DNA from: JBOCEF01 sp050586345 | Lineage (GTDB): Bacteria > Pseudomonadota > Alphaproteobacteria > Rhodobacterales > Rhodobacteraceae | Length of the DNA: 64,000 bases | Assembly: GCF_050586345.1 (NCBI RefSeq) | Contig: NZ_JBOCEF010000007.1 | Coordinates: 74,799-138,798, forward strand | Direction of reading: 5' to 3' | Shown here: positions 54,000-62,610 of the stretch, in pieces | Layout: each line of letters begins with the position of its first letter | How positions within the stretch are numbered: the stretch's first letter is position 1 | Position numbers and translations under genes: made by a program | The notes under the pieces: model-generated | What the model saw: the letters and a program-made list of their open reading frames with translations, nothing else | Databases searched by the model: none | What the model was told of the DNA's origin: nothing

Positions 54000-54053
54000 C
54001 CGGGAATCTTCTCCGGGGGGCCCCGTCGCGCGCGCCCCGGAAAAGATTTCCGG
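54000..54053. repeat. 19-bp imperfect inverted repeat
   Basis: CCGGGAATCTTCTCCGGGG and CCCCGGAAAAGATTTCCGG match at 17 of 19 positions as arms around a 16-base loop. A T6 run follows about ten bases after the right arm on the plus strand. Confidence 0.7.
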
Positions 54054-54081
54054 GCCCGCGCATTTTTTCCGCCGGAGGGTG

Positions 54082-54110
54082 TTGACCCCGCCGGGCGGCT
54101 TCTGTAGATC
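54082..54110 (+). promoter_or_regulatory. Promoter of the tRNA-Gln gene
   Basis: TTGACC (54082-54087), a 17-base spacer and TAGATC (54105-54110), about 64 bases before the tRNA. Confidence 0.7.
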
Positions 54111-54173
54111 ACCGCTCACCGACGGGGCGGCGGTTCGAAAGCGGCGCGGGTCCGGTCGGTGAAAATGTTCTGC

Positions 54174-54247
54174 TGGGGAATAGTTTAACGGTAGAACAGC
54201 GGACTCTGACTCCGTCGGTCCTGGTTCGAATCCAGGTTCCCCAGCCA
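54174..54247 (+). tRNA. tRNA-Gln (anticodon CTG)
   Basis: 74 bases with the CCA end encoded. Acceptor TGGGGAA pairs with TTCCCCA. The anticodon stem GCGGA/TCCGT encloses loop CTCTGAC, giving anticodon CTG for CAG codons. The T arm is CCTGG-TTCGAAT-CCAGG. The gene has its own promoter and a strong terminator, so it is a single-gene unit. Confidence 0.97.
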
Positions 54248-54265
54248 ACATTTTCCACCCTGCAT

Positions 54266-54305
54266 CGAAAAGGCCGCCACGCACCCGCTGGCGGCCTTTT
54301 CGTTT
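54266..54305 (+). terminator. Terminator of tRNA-Gln
   Basis: CGAAAAGGCCGCC (54266-54278) pairs with GGCGGCCTTTTCG (54290-54302) over an 11-base loop, followed by TTT. Confidence 0.88.
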
Positions 54306-54381
54306 GCCGAACGGCCCGAGGGCGGGGCGCCCTGATGGCGCACCGCCCTGCCCCGCAGACGCCCTGTCACGGGCGCCCCGG

Positions 54382-54993
54382 TCAGGCCGCCCGGCGCCGG
54401 AAGGCCGCGAGCCCGCCGATCCCCGACAACAGCAGCGCCGCGCCCGCGGGAAGCGGAACCTCGCCCACCGTCACCTCGAACGCCCCGATATTGTTGCCCG
54501 GGCGCAGGTCGTTCACGCCGAAGAACACCTGGCCGTCGGTCGGCGCGGTGAACAGCAGCATCGCGCCGACATAGAACAGGCCCTCGACCGACAGATCGCC
54601 CCCCGCGTCCACGTCGAAGGCGTCCGCGACCGGCAGCTCGCCCGTCTCCACGAACATCGCCATCAACCCGCCCGCCACGTCGGTCGCGGCCGAGCTCGTC
54701 AGGCCCGCGGCTTCCTGCAGCGGCGTCAGCATCGAGCTGGAGACTGCGGCGAAGTCGAAGAAGATCCCCTCGGGGCCGCTGAAGCCCGAGCCGGTGTCGA
54801 CCTGGCCCGTCGCCCTGAAGCGGTAGGTGGTCCCGCCCGTCAGCGCCGGCCCGGCGGCGAGCGGGGTGAAGATGATCTCCTGGACATCCACGCCGAACCC
54901 GCCGGAAGCCGTGCCGTCCACCGTCACCGTGGTCAGACCCAGGGCCGCGCCGGGGGCGAGAAGCGCGGAACAAACCGCAAGCGCACGAAGCAT
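54382..54993 (-). CDS. VPLPA-CTERM secreted protein
   Basis: 203 residues. I choose the ATG at 54993 (MLRALAVCSALLAPGAALGL, a signal peptide) because GGAG lies eight bases before it; the ATG at 54999 is only two bases from it. The mature part is beta-rich and without cysteine. The C-terminus is a classical VPLPA-CTERM signal: VPLPAGAALLLSGIGGLAAF then RRRAA. Such proteins in Rhodobacterales are sorted by an exosortase-like enzyme to the surface. The middle domain (GGTTYRFRATGQVDTGSGFS) is not recognised. An A/T-rich patch at 55108-55146 may hold its promoter. Confidence 0.88.
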   Translation of the reverse strand: MLRALAVCSALLAPGAALGLTTVTVDGTASGGFGVDVQEIIFTPLAAGPALTGGTTYRFRATGQVDTGSGFSGPEGIFFDFAAVSSSMLTPLQEAAGLTSSAATDVAGGLMAMFVETGELPVADAFDVDAGGDLSVEGLFYVGAMLLFTAPTDGQVFFGVNDLRPGNNIGAFEVTVGEVPLPAGAALLLSGIGGLAAFRRRAA

Positions 54994-55158
54994 CGTCATA
55001 TCTCCATCAAGGCTGCGCCCGGGACGCCGGGTCCCGCGCATGCCTTGCAAGGCGGGCCCGGCAGGCGCCGGCCCCCGTTGTAACCCGGGATGCGTTCAGG
55101 GTTTCCGTTAAAAATGCGCTAAAGATTAAGTATTACTTTATCGAAACGCGCCCGCGCC

Positions 55159-56589
55159 TCAGATCTGAAGCGGCGGCGACATGCCGCTTTCCTCGAAGCA
55201 CCAGCGCGCCGACCAGGCGCCGTCTTCGCGCGCCAGGGTCAGGAAGTTGCGCTGGGCGACATAGCGGGTCTTCTGGCCCGGGATCCGCTCGATGGTGATG
55301 GGGCTGTCGGGCAGCGGGTCCTCGCCCAGCGTGGCCAGCGCGCCCAGCGTGCGGGCCCAGAGGTTGGGCGGCGGGCGGTGCGCGATGCCCGAGGCGACGA
55401 GCTGGTGCAGCTCGCGCTCCACCCCGAAGGACATGTGCGCGCGGGTGGCGAGGTGGATCTCGCCCGAGACCGCCGTCACCTCGGCGCCCTCCTTCGACAG
55501 GATGTCCCGCACCAGCCCCAGCATCCGCCGCCATTGCGCGCGATGCGCGCGGCTCTGCCACTGGTCGCGCAGGTCGTCCTCGTATTTCTGGATCTTGGGG
55601 ATCAGCCCCATCATCCGCTCGAGCAGCGACAACCGCGGGCCGAGGAGCGGGACCGAGGACAGGATCAGCGTGCGCGCGGGCGCGGGGGCGGCGGCGGCGT
55701 CTTCCATGAAGCCCCACCCCTCGTCCTGCATCACGTGGTGCGGCGTGCGCTCGGCCCGCAGGTCCGGCGCCAGCAGCCGCAGCCCCGGCAGGTCCACCGA
55801 CCAGTTCAGCGCCGGCCCGTCCGAGGGGCGGATGCGCGCGGGCAGGTCTCCGTCCGAGGCCGCGTGCTGGAAAGTCAGGAACGCCTCGCGCGCCGCCTCG
55901 AACAGCACCTTCGCGACCGGGCTGCCGGTCCCGTTGATGTGCAAGGATCCCCAGCCGTCGCAGATGTCGTGGTCGTCCCATTGCATCAGCGACGGGACCC
56001 GCGCCGCCAGCCAGGCGAATTCCGGCGCGGCATAGAGCGCGTCATAGCGGGCCGAGAAACAGTCGCGCAGGTGGCGGCGGAAATCCTCCAGCTCGGCGTC
56101 CGACTCCGGCTCGGGCACCTTCGTGGGCCAGCCGTCGCCCAGCCGGTGCCCCTTGGTCGCCTCGTCGGCATAGACCTGGTCGCCGCCATGCAGGAGCAGC
56201 GCGAAGGGGGCCTCGCGGTGCGATGCGCCCAGCCGCGCCCACATCGCGTTGCGCTCGGACCCCTCGCGGTCGAGGTCCCCGATCTCCTCGCCATTGCAGG
56301 ACACGTAGGCGATGCGCAGATCGCCCCCCATGTCGCCCGCGAGCGCGTAGTCCTCGCCGTCCCAGCGATAGGAGGAGGGCGCGTCGGCGGGCACCTGGAA
56401 CCGGATCCGCCAGGCGAGGCGTTCGCCGTAATCGTTGATCTGCACCGCCTCGTGGCTGCGCCCCCCGGCCTCGATCGGCGGGATCGCCACGCCGGGCGGC
56501 GCGACGAACAGGGCGGCGAGCGCGAGGCGCCCCTCGGCGGCATGGTCGAGGAAAAGGACGGGGCCGGTGATCGTGGAAGCGCGTGTCAT
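55159..56589 (-). CDS. PhoD-like metallophosphatase
   Basis: 476 residues from MTRASTITGPVLFLDHAAEG; an ATG 12 bases upstream is also in frame and no ribosome site decides. There is no export signal, so it is probably cytosolic, unlike most PhoD. Metal-site motifs: RIAYVSCNGEE with the first ligands, LLLHGGDQVYADEATKG, SLMQWDDHDICDGWGSLHIN and AVSGEIHLATRAHMSFG. It belongs to the PhoD-like metallophosphatase superfamily of the NUDIX-independent, unsecreted type; substrate unknown. It lies upstream of the second VPLPA gene on the same strand. Confidence 0.87.
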   Translation of the reverse strand: MTRASTITGPVLFLDHAAEGRLALAALFVAPPGVAIPPIEAGGRSHEAVQINDYGERLAWRIRFQVPADAPSSYRWDGEDYALAGDMGGDLRIAYVSCNGEEIGDLDREGSERNAMWARLGASHREAPFALLLHGGDQVYADEATKGHRLGDGWPTKVPEPESDAELEDFRRHLRDCFSARYDALYAAPEFAWLAARVPSLMQWDDHDICDGWGSLHINGTGSPVAKVLFEAAREAFLTFQHAASDGDLPARIRPSDGPALNWSVDLPGLRLLAPDLRAERTPHHVMQDEGWGFMEDAAAAPAPARTLILSSVPLLGPRLSLLERMMGLIPKIQKYEDDLRDQWQSRAHRAQWRRMLGLVRDILSKEGAEVTAVSGEIHLATRAHMSFGVERELHQLVASGIAHRPPPNLWARTLGALATLGEDPLPDSPITIERIPGQKTRYVAQRNFLTLAREDGAWSARWCFEESGMSPPLQI

Positions 56590-56737
56590 GCTACGGGACA
56601 TAGGGGCCGCGGCGCGGGGGGCAATGGGGCCCTGCCCCCGCCTGACGCCCCCCGCCTGACGCAAGGGCCAGCCGCTCGGCGCAAGACCGGCGCGGGGGCG
56701 CGGCCCTAGCCTTCGCGGCGACACGAGGGAGGATCCC

Positions 56738-57886
56738 ATGCAGCTGACCCATGAGCACGAGGAACTGCGCGCCACCACCCGCCGCTGGCTGGCCGAGGTG
56801 GTGACCCCCAACGCCGATGCGTGGGAGGCGGCGGGGATCTACCCGGCGCACGAGGTCATGCGCTCTTTCGGCGCGCTGGGCCTGATCGGCACGGCGAAGG
56901 GCGAGCGCTGGGGGGGCATGGGCCTCGACTGGTCCTATGCCGCGGTGGTGGCCGAGACGCTCGGCGAATGCGCCTCGGGCGGGGTCGCGATGTCGCTCGG
57001 GGTGCAGACCGACATGTGCACCCCGGCGCTGGAGGCGCGCGGCTCCGACGCGCTGCGCGAGGAATTCCTGCGCCCCGCCATCGCCGGGACCAGCGTCGGG
57101 GCCATCGGGGTGTCCGAGCCGGGCGCGGGGTCCGACGTCGCCGCGATCCGCACGTCGGCGCGCATGGATGGCGGCGATTACGTCATCAACGGCTCCAAGA
57201 CCTGGATCACCAACGGCGCGCAGGCCGACTGGATCTGCCTTCTGTGCAACACTGGCGACGGGCCCGCGCATCGCAACAAGTCGCTGATCGTCGTGCCGAT
57301 GAAGTCGAAAGGGGTCGAGGTGACCAAGCGCATCGTCAAGATGGGGATGCGCGCCTCGGACACCGCGACGATCTTCTTCGACGACGTGCGCGTGCCGGCG
57401 ACCAATCGCATCGGCGAGGAGGGCATGGGCTTCGTCTACCAGATGGAGCAGTTCCAGAACGAGCGCCTCTGGGGCGCGCTGAACACCACCGCCGCGGCGC
57501 AGCGGGCGCTGGACCTGACGCTGGAATACACGGCCGAGCGCAAGGCCTTCGGCAAGGCGATCCTCGACAACCAGTACGTCGCCTTCAAGCTGGCCGAGAT
57601 GCAGACCGAGCTCGAGGCGCTCTCGGCGCTCAACTGGCGCGGCGTGGCCGAGATGATGGCCGGCAAGGACGCCACCCGCACCGCCACCATGGCGAAGCTC
57701 AAGGCCGGGCGGCTGGCGCGCGAGGTGGTGGACGGGTGCCTGCAGTTCTGGGGCGGGATGGGGTACAGCGAAGACGGCCCGCTGGCGCGGATCTATCGCG
57801 ACACGCGCCTGACCTCGATCGGCGGCGGCGCGGACGAGGTGATGCTGCAGATCCTGACCAAGATGATGGGCAGCTACGCCAGGTAA
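56738..57886 (+). CDS. Acyl-CoA dehydrogenase
   Basis: 382 residues with GGGAGGA before the ATG. FAD-binding motifs are GAIGVSEPGAGSDVAAIRTS and YVINGSKTWITNGAQADWIC, and the C-terminal domain has YTAERKAFGKAILDNQYVAF and DTRLTSIGGGADEVMLQI. It oxidises an acyl-CoA to the 2-enoyl-CoA and passes electrons to ETF. Next to the carboxylase subunits it could be isovaleryl- or citronellyl-CoA dehydrogenase-like. It converges on the carboxylase genes with a strong hairpin between. Confidence 0.93.
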   Translation: MQLTHEHEELRATTRRWLAEVVTPNADAWEAAGIYPAHEVMRSFGALGLIGTAKGERWGGMGLDWSYAAVVAETLGECASGGVAMSLGVQTDMCTPALEARGSDALREEFLRPAIAGTSVGAIGVSEPGAGSDVAAIRTSARMDGGDYVINGSKTWITNGAQADWICLLCNTGDGPAHRNKSLIVVPMKSKGVEVTKRIVKMGMRASDTATIFFDDVRVPATNRIGEEGMGFVYQMEQFQNERLWGALNTTAAAQRALDLTLEYTAERKAFGKAILDNQYVAFKLAEMQTELEALSALNWRGVAEMMAGKDATRTATMAKLKAGRLAREVVDGCLQFWGGMGYSEDGPLARIYRDTRLTSIGGGADEVMLQILTKMMGSYAR

Positions 57887-57905
57887 GCGGCGCGGGTCGG
57901 ACGCC

Positions 57906-57939
57906 AACGGGGCGGCGGAGGAAACTCCGCCGCCCCGTT
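57906..57939. terminator. Bidirectional terminator between the dehydrogenase and carboxylase genes
   Basis: A perfect 15-bp stem (57906-57920 with 57925-57939) closed by a GAAA tetraloop. The plus strand continues TTCGTTT. Confidence 0.82.
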
Positions 57940-57968
57940 TCGTTTCCGGCGCGCGGGCGGCGCGGGCC

Positions 57969-59924
57969 TCAGCCCGCCTCGATCTCCACCAGCACCGCGC
58001 CCGCGGCCGCCTGGGCGCCCTCGGCCACGTGGACCGCGGCGACCTTGCCCGCGACGGGGGCGGTGTGGGCGTGCTCCATCTTCATGGCCTCGAGGACCAC
58101 CAGCACGGCCCCGGCCTCCACCGTCTCGCCCTCCGCCGCCGCCACCCGCACCACCGCGCCGTTCAGGGCGGCGCGCAGCTTGCCGTCGCTGCCCGCCGCC
58201 TCGGCCGACAGCAGCGGCGCGAAGCTCAGGTCGCGGTAGTCGAAGGAGAGGCCGCCGGACAGGGCGTCTTCCTGGATCTCCACCGCGCCGTCTTCGGCCA
58301 GCAGCAGGGCGGCGCGGCGCAGGCCGTCTTCCTCGTAGGTCACGCGCGGGCCGTCCTTGCCGAGGACGCGCAGCGACAGGGGGGCCTCGCCCTCCATCTC
58401 CACGCGCATCGCCCCGCGGGGGCCGGAGGCGACGCGGGGCCCGTATTCGCGCCCGTCCCGCACGAGGCGCAGCGGCGCGGCGTAGCCATGCGAGAGGCGG
58501 GCGCGCGGCCCGGCGCGCAGCAGCGCGGCGGCGCGCATCGCGGCGCGGGCCTCGGCCCCCTCGGGCGCGGAGAGGTCGGCGCCGTGCGTCCCGATGAAGC
58601 CGGTGGTCGCCTGCCCCGCCGCGAAGACCGGGTGGCCGAGCGCGGCGGCGAGATACGCGCGGTTGGTGCGCACGCCGAGCGCCGCCGTTCCCTCCATCCC
58701 CGCGATCAGCCGCCGCCGGGCGGCGTCGCGGTCGGGGCCATGGGCGATCAGCTTGGCGATCATCGAATCGTAGAAGGGCGGGATCTCGGCGCCGTCCGAG
58801 AGGCCGTGATCGGCGCGCAGCCCCCCGGCCGGGCGCCAGAGCGCGAGGCGCCCGGACTGGGGCATGAACCCGGCCTCGGCATCTTCGGCGCAGAGCCGCG
58901 CCTCGATGGCGTGGCCGGTGATGCGCACGTCCTCCTGGCGGATCGGCAGCGCCTCGCCCATCGCGACGCGCAGCTGGAGCTCCACGAGGTCGAGGCCGGT
59001 CACGGCTTCAGTGACCGGGTGCTCGACCTGCAGGCGGGTGTTCATCTCCATGAAATAGAACGCGCCGTCGGCGTCGAGCAGGTATTCGAACGTCCCCGCC
59101 CCCTCGTAGCCGATGGCCCTGGCGGCGGCGACCGAGGCCTCGCCCATGCGGGCGCGCAGGGCCGCGTCCACCGCGGGGGACGGGGCCTCCTCGATCAGCT
59201 TCTGGTGCCGGCGCTGGACCGAGCAGTCGCGTTCCCCCAGATGCACCACGTTCCCGTGGCGGTCGGCCATGACCTGGATTTCCACGTGGCGCGGGGTCAT
59301 CACCGCGCGTTCGAGCAGCACCCGGCCGTCGCCGAAGGCCGCCTTCGCCTCGGAAGCGGCGGAGGCGAGGGCGTCGGCGAAGCCCTCCGCGCTTTCGACA
59401 AGCCGCATCCCGCGCCCGCCGCCGCCCGCCACGGCCTTGATCATCAGCGGGAATCCCACGGCGGCGGCTTCGCGCGTCAATGCCTCGGACGACTGGTCTT
59501 CGCCGTCATGGCCCGGCACCACGGGCACGCCCGCATCGCGCATCAGCGCCTTGGCCCCGGCCTTGTCGCCCATCGACGCGATGGCGCGGGCCGAGGGGCC
59601 GACGAACACGATCCCCGCCTCGGCGCAGGCCTCCGGCAGGCCGGGATTCTCAGCGAGAAAACCGTAGCCCGGGTGGATGGCCCCTGCCCCGGTGGCCCTG
59701 GCCGCGTCGATGATCCGGTCGATGCGCAGGTAACTGTCGGCGGGCGCCGGGCCGCCGATGCAGACCGCGGCGTCGGCGAGCCGCACATGCAAAGCGTCCC
59801 GGTCCGCCTCGGAATGCACCGCGACGGTCGAGAGGCCCATGGCGCGGGCGGTGCGGATCACGCGGACCGCGATCTCGCCCCGGTTGGCGATCAGAAGGCG
59901 GGTGAAAGGGGTCGGAGCGGTCAT
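57969..59924 (-). CDS. Acyl-CoA carboxylase biotin-carboxylase/biotin-carrier subunit
   Basis: 651 residues with AGAGGG before the ATG. Biotin carboxylase domain 1-450: RLLIANRGEIAVRVIRTARA, AIHPGYGFLAENPGLPEACA, the glycine-rich KAVAGGGGRGMRLVES and EMNTRLQVEHPVTEAVTGLD. A linker domain follows, and the biotinyl lysine is near the C-terminus in VLEAMKMEHAHTAPVAG. The architecture is that of MccA/AtuF-type alpha subunits (3-methylcrotonyl- or geranyl-CoA). It lies 50 bases after the carboxyltransferase gene. Confidence 0.93.
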   Translation of the reverse strand: MTAPTPFTRLLIANRGEIAVRVIRTARAMGLSTVAVHSEADRDALHVRLADAAVCIGGPAPADSYLRIDRIIDAARATGAGAIHPGYGFLAENPGLPEACAEAGIVFVGPSARAIASMGDKAGAKALMRDAGVPVVPGHDGEDQSSEALTREAAAVGFPLMIKAVAGGGGRGMRLVESAEGFADALASAASEAKAAFGDGRVLLERAVMTPRHVEIQVMADRHGNVVHLGERDCSVQRRHQKLIEEAPSPAVDAALRARMGEASVAAARAIGYEGAGTFEYLLDADGAFYFMEMNTRLQVEHPVTEAVTGLDLVELQLRVAMGEALPIRQEDVRITGHAIEARLCAEDAEAGFMPQSGRLALWRPAGGLRADHGLSDGAEIPPFYDSMIAKLIAHGPDRDAARRRLIAGMEGTAALGVRTNRAYLAAALGHPVFAAGQATTGFIGTHGADLSAPEGAEARAAMRAAALLRAGPRARLSHGYAAPLRLVRDGREYGPRVASGPRGAMRVEMEGEAPLSLRVLGKDGPRVTYEEDGLRRAALLLAEDGAVEIQEDALSGGLSFDYRDLSFAPLLSAEAAGSDGKLRAALNGAVVRVAAAEGETVEAGAVLVVLEAMKMEHAHTAPVAGKVAAVHVAEGAQAAAGAVLVEIEAG

Positions 59925-59974
59925 CTTGCGGCCCTCTGGGGTCTTGGAAGGGGCGGGGGGCTGGTGAAGGGCGC

Positions 59975-61591
59975 TCACGGGCGGGCCACGCCGAACTGCA
60001 TCCGGCGAGGGCAAGCCGCCTCGGCCTCGCGCGCGACGGCCATCAGCTCGATCAGCAGCGCGCGGGTGTCGCGCGGGTCGATCACCCCGTCGTCCAGCAG
60101 CCGCGCCGAGGTGTGGAACACGTCCATCTGCGCGTCGAAATTGGCGATGATCTTCGCCTTGAGCCCGTCGAGCTGCGCCTGGTCCACCGGCTGCCCGGCC
60201 CGCGCGGCCTTGGCCTCGGTCACCACCGCCATGGCGCCGGCGGCCTGCTCTCCGCCCATCACCGCGGTCCGGGCGTTGGGCCAGGAGAAGCAGAAGCGCG
60301 GGGCGAAGCCGCGCCCGCACATGCCGTAATTCCCGGCCCCGAAGCTCGCCCCGCAATAGATGGTGAACTGCGGCACATCGGCATTCGCCACCGCCTGGAT
60401 CATCTTCGAGCCATGCTTGATGGCGCCGCCTTCCTCGTAGGCGCGGCCCACCATGAAGCCGGTGGTGTTGTTCAGGTAGAGGATCGGCGTGCGCGCCTGG
60501 CAGCAGCTTTGGATGAAATGCGTGGCCTTGGCGGCGCCGTCGGGGTCGATGGGGCCATTGTTGGTGACGATGCCGATGGGCCGCCCGGCGATATGGGCGA
60601 AACCGCAGAGGGTGGCGGCGCCGTAGCGGGCGCCGAATTCCTCGAACTCGGAGCCGTCGACGATCCGCGCGATGATCTCGCGCATGTCGACCGGCTTGCG
60701 GTAATCGGCGGGCATCAGGCCGAGGAGGTCTTCCGGGTCGAAGGCGGGCTCGGCGGCCTCCCGCGCGCCCGTGTCCCCGACGGGCCAGTCGATCCCCGCC
60801 ACGATGCGCCGGGCCATGCCGATCGCCTCGCGGTCATCCTCGGCCAGGTAATCGCCAAGGCCCGACACGGCGGTGTGCATCTCGGCCCCGCCAAGCTCCT
60901 CCTCCGACGCGATCTCCCCCGTCGCGGCCTTCAGGAGGGGCGGCCCGGCGAGGAAGGCCCGCGTGCGCCCGCGCACCATGACGATGTAATCCGAGAGGCC
61001 CGTCTGGTACGCGCCCCCGGCGGTGGAGCTGCCATGCGTCACTGTCACCACCGGCAGCCCGGCGGCGGAGAGCCGCGCGAGATTGGCGAAAAGCTGGCCG
61101 CCGCGCACGAAATCCTCGACCCGGTAGGCCATCAGGTTGGCGCCCGCGCTTTCGACCAGCTGGATGTAGGGCAGCTTGTTCTCGAGCGCGATCTCCTGCA
61201 CCCGCAACTGCTTGTCGAGGCCCATGGGCTGCAGCGCCCCCGCGGCGATGCCGGAATCGGACGCGCTGATCATGCAGCGGGTCCCGGAGACGTAGCCGAT
61301 CCCCGCCACCACGCCGCCGCCGGGCACGGACTTCTCCGGGTCCGGGGTGTCGAGGCCGAACCCCGCCAGGGTCGACAGCTCCACGAAGGGCGCGCCGGGG
61401 TCGAGCAGCAGCGCCACCCGGTCCCGCGGCAGCAACTGGCCGCGCTTCTCGAACCGCGGGCGGGCGCGTTCCGAGGCGGCGCGGGTGCGGGCCTCGGCGG
61501 CCTCGACCCGGTCCAGCAGCGCCGTCATCGCGGCGGCGTTGTCCCGGAAGGCGGGGGAATCGGGAGAGATGGCGGTGCCGATGCGGGCCAT
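59975..61591 (-). CDS. Acyl-CoA carboxylase carboxyltransferase subunit
   Basis: 538 residues. Carboxyltransferase marks: FEKRGQLLPRDRVALLLDPG, GSSTAGGAYQTGLSDYIVMV, FLAGPPLLKAATGEIASEEE and the C-terminal GRAYEEGGAIKHGSKMIQAV with YCGASFGAGNYGMCGRGFAP. It is the beta partner of the following gene. The residues after GTRCMISASDSGIAAGALQP differ from my memory of LiuB (methylcrotonyl-CoA carboxylase), so geranyl-CoA or another acyl-CoA is possible. Substrate left open. No enoyl-CoA hydratase or HMG-CoA lyase follows. Confidence 0.9.
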   Translation of the reverse strand: MARIGTAISPDSPAFRDNAAAMTALLDRVEAAEARTRAASERARPRFEKRGQLLPRDRVALLLDPGAPFVELSTLAGFGLDTPDPEKSVPGGGVVAGIGYVSGTRCMISASDSGIAAGALQPMGLDKQLRVQEIALENKLPYIQLVESAGANLMAYRVEDFVRGGQLFANLARLSAAGLPVVTVTHGSSTAGGAYQTGLSDYIVMVRGRTRAFLAGPPLLKAATGEIASEEELGGAEMHTAVSGLGDYLAEDDREAIGMARRIVAGIDWPVGDTGAREAAEPAFDPEDLLGLMPADYRKPVDMREIIARIVDGSEFEEFGARYGAATLCGFAHIAGRPIGIVTNNGPIDPDGAAKATHFIQSCCQARTPILYLNNTTGFMVGRAYEEGGAIKHGSKMIQAVANADVPQFTIYCGASFGAGNYGMCGRGFAPRFCFSWPNARTAVMGGEQAAGAMAVVTEAKAARAGQPVDQAQLDGLKAKIIANFDAQMDVFHTSARLLDDGVIDPRDTRALLIELMAVAREAEAACPRRMQFGVARP

Positions 61592-61675
61592 GGGCGCCCC
61601 TTCGCGTGTCGTGTTGCGTCGGGGAACTTGATAGCGGGCGCGGCGCGGGCCGGTCTTGCGCCGACCCGCTTTCGC

Positions 61676-62449
61676 CTATGCGGGCAGCGGCGGCGCGTGG
61701 ACGGCGAGCCCCTTCGACCCGATGCGGATCGAGCGCGGCTTCAGCCCGAAGGTCTTGCGGATCGAGCGGCTGAAATGGCTGCTGTCCGGGTAGCCGAGGC
61801 TGAAGGCGGCGTCGGTCAGGCTGTCTTCGCTGTTGGCCAGGTGCAGGAAGCTGCGCGCCCGCCGCCAGGCGCGGTGATTGCGGAAGGCGGTCCCGGTCTC
61901 GTCCTTGAAGAGATGCAGGAAGCGCGAGGTCGACAGCCCCGCCGCCGCCGCGCAGTCATCGGCGGCGATGGGCGCCTCGAGCCCCTGTTCGTCGATCAGC
62001 GCCAGCGCCGCGGCGATCCGCTTGTCGAGCGCGCGCGGCGCCAGCGCCCGGCCCAGCGTCAGGCGGTCGAGATCTTCCGTCTCCATCCGCCCCGCGGCCG
62101 CGGCCGGGGCGGCGCGCAGGCGGGCGATGGCGGCTTGGTCCGGCGCCTCGCCGAAATCGCGCGCCAGGCGGGCGAGCGCGTCGGGCGCGACGCTCTCCGG
62201 CTCGATCAGCAGGCTGATGATGCGCGCGCCGTCCGAGGCGACCTCGTGCGCCGTCCAGGGCGGGATGAAGGCCGAGGCGCGCTCCTGCCACGGCCCGTCG
62301 CCGAAGCGCAGCCGAAAGCGCCCCGAGGGGGCCACGTAGATCCCCGCGCCCCCCAGCTTGCGCGGCTTCATCCGCGCGCCCAGAAGCCCCGCGTAGAACA
62401 CGCGCGCGCCGGTCACGATCATCACGTCCCGGCCTCGGTCCATCTGCAT
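61676..62449 (-). CDS. AraC family transcriptional regulator
   Basis: 257 residues with GGGAGG before the ATG. The N-terminal ~140 residues form an AraC-ligand-type barrel (GAGIYVAPSGRFRLRFGDGP, SAFIPPWTAHEVASDGARI). The C-terminal pair of helix-turn-helices is clear: CAAAAGLSTSRFLHLFKDET and DAAFSLGYPDSSHFSRSIRK. It lies between the carboxylase genes (same strand) and the divergent beta-keto-acid cleavage gene, so it probably controls one or both; an 11-base palindrome GTTTTTAAAAC is in the divergent gap. Confidence 0.92.
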   Translation of the reverse strand: MQMDRGRDVMIVTGARVFYAGLLGARMKPRKLGGAGIYVAPSGRFRLRFGDGPWQERASAFIPPWTAHEVASDGARIISLLIEPESVAPDALARLARDFGEAPDQAAIARLRAAPAAAAGRMETEDLDRLTLGRALAPRALDKRIAAALALIDEQGLEAPIAADDCAAAAGLSTSRFLHLFKDETGTAFRNHRAWRRARSFLHLANSEDSLTDAAFSLGYPDSSHFSRSIRKTFGLKPRSIRIGSKGLAVHAPPLPA

Positions 62450-62470
62450 CGCCGCCTCCCAACAGCATGT

Positions 62471-62481
62471 GTTTTTAAAAC
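62471..62481. promoter_or_regulatory. A/T palindrome in the araC/DUF849 divergent gap
   Basis: GTTTT-T-AAAAC lies in the only A/T-rich patch of the 161-base divergent gap, with CTATCCTA 3' of it. It is a candidate control site, but too short to assign to AraC. Confidence 0.35.
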
Positions 62482-62610
62482 GCTATCCTAAACGCCCCCC
62501 TTGGATCAACGCCGCAAGGGGGGGGAAAGGCGCAGCGGCTTCGCGCAAGCAGGCCGCCGGGCGGAGGGGCTAGATGGGGGCCGAGATCAGCCCCTGCCGG
62601 AGGAACCCCC

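Larger units (their letters stand above)
53812..54173. other. Intergenic region before tRNA-Gln with a long imperfect inverted repeat
   Basis: The 362 bases hold the efp upstream region (minus strand), a 19-bp inverted repeat (54000-54018 with 54035-54053), a T6 run at 54063-54068 and the tRNA promoter at 54082-54110. There is no ORF of note. Confidence 0.6.

Noticed and set aside
54174..54247. tRNA-Gln as an integration site for a genomic island
   Set aside because: No integrase and no repeated 3' tRNA end is visible downstream in the window; the genes after it are ordinary.
58029..62491. Long plus-strand frames opposite the carboxylase genes
   Set aside because: The minus frames have all biotin carboxylase and carboxyltransferase motifs.
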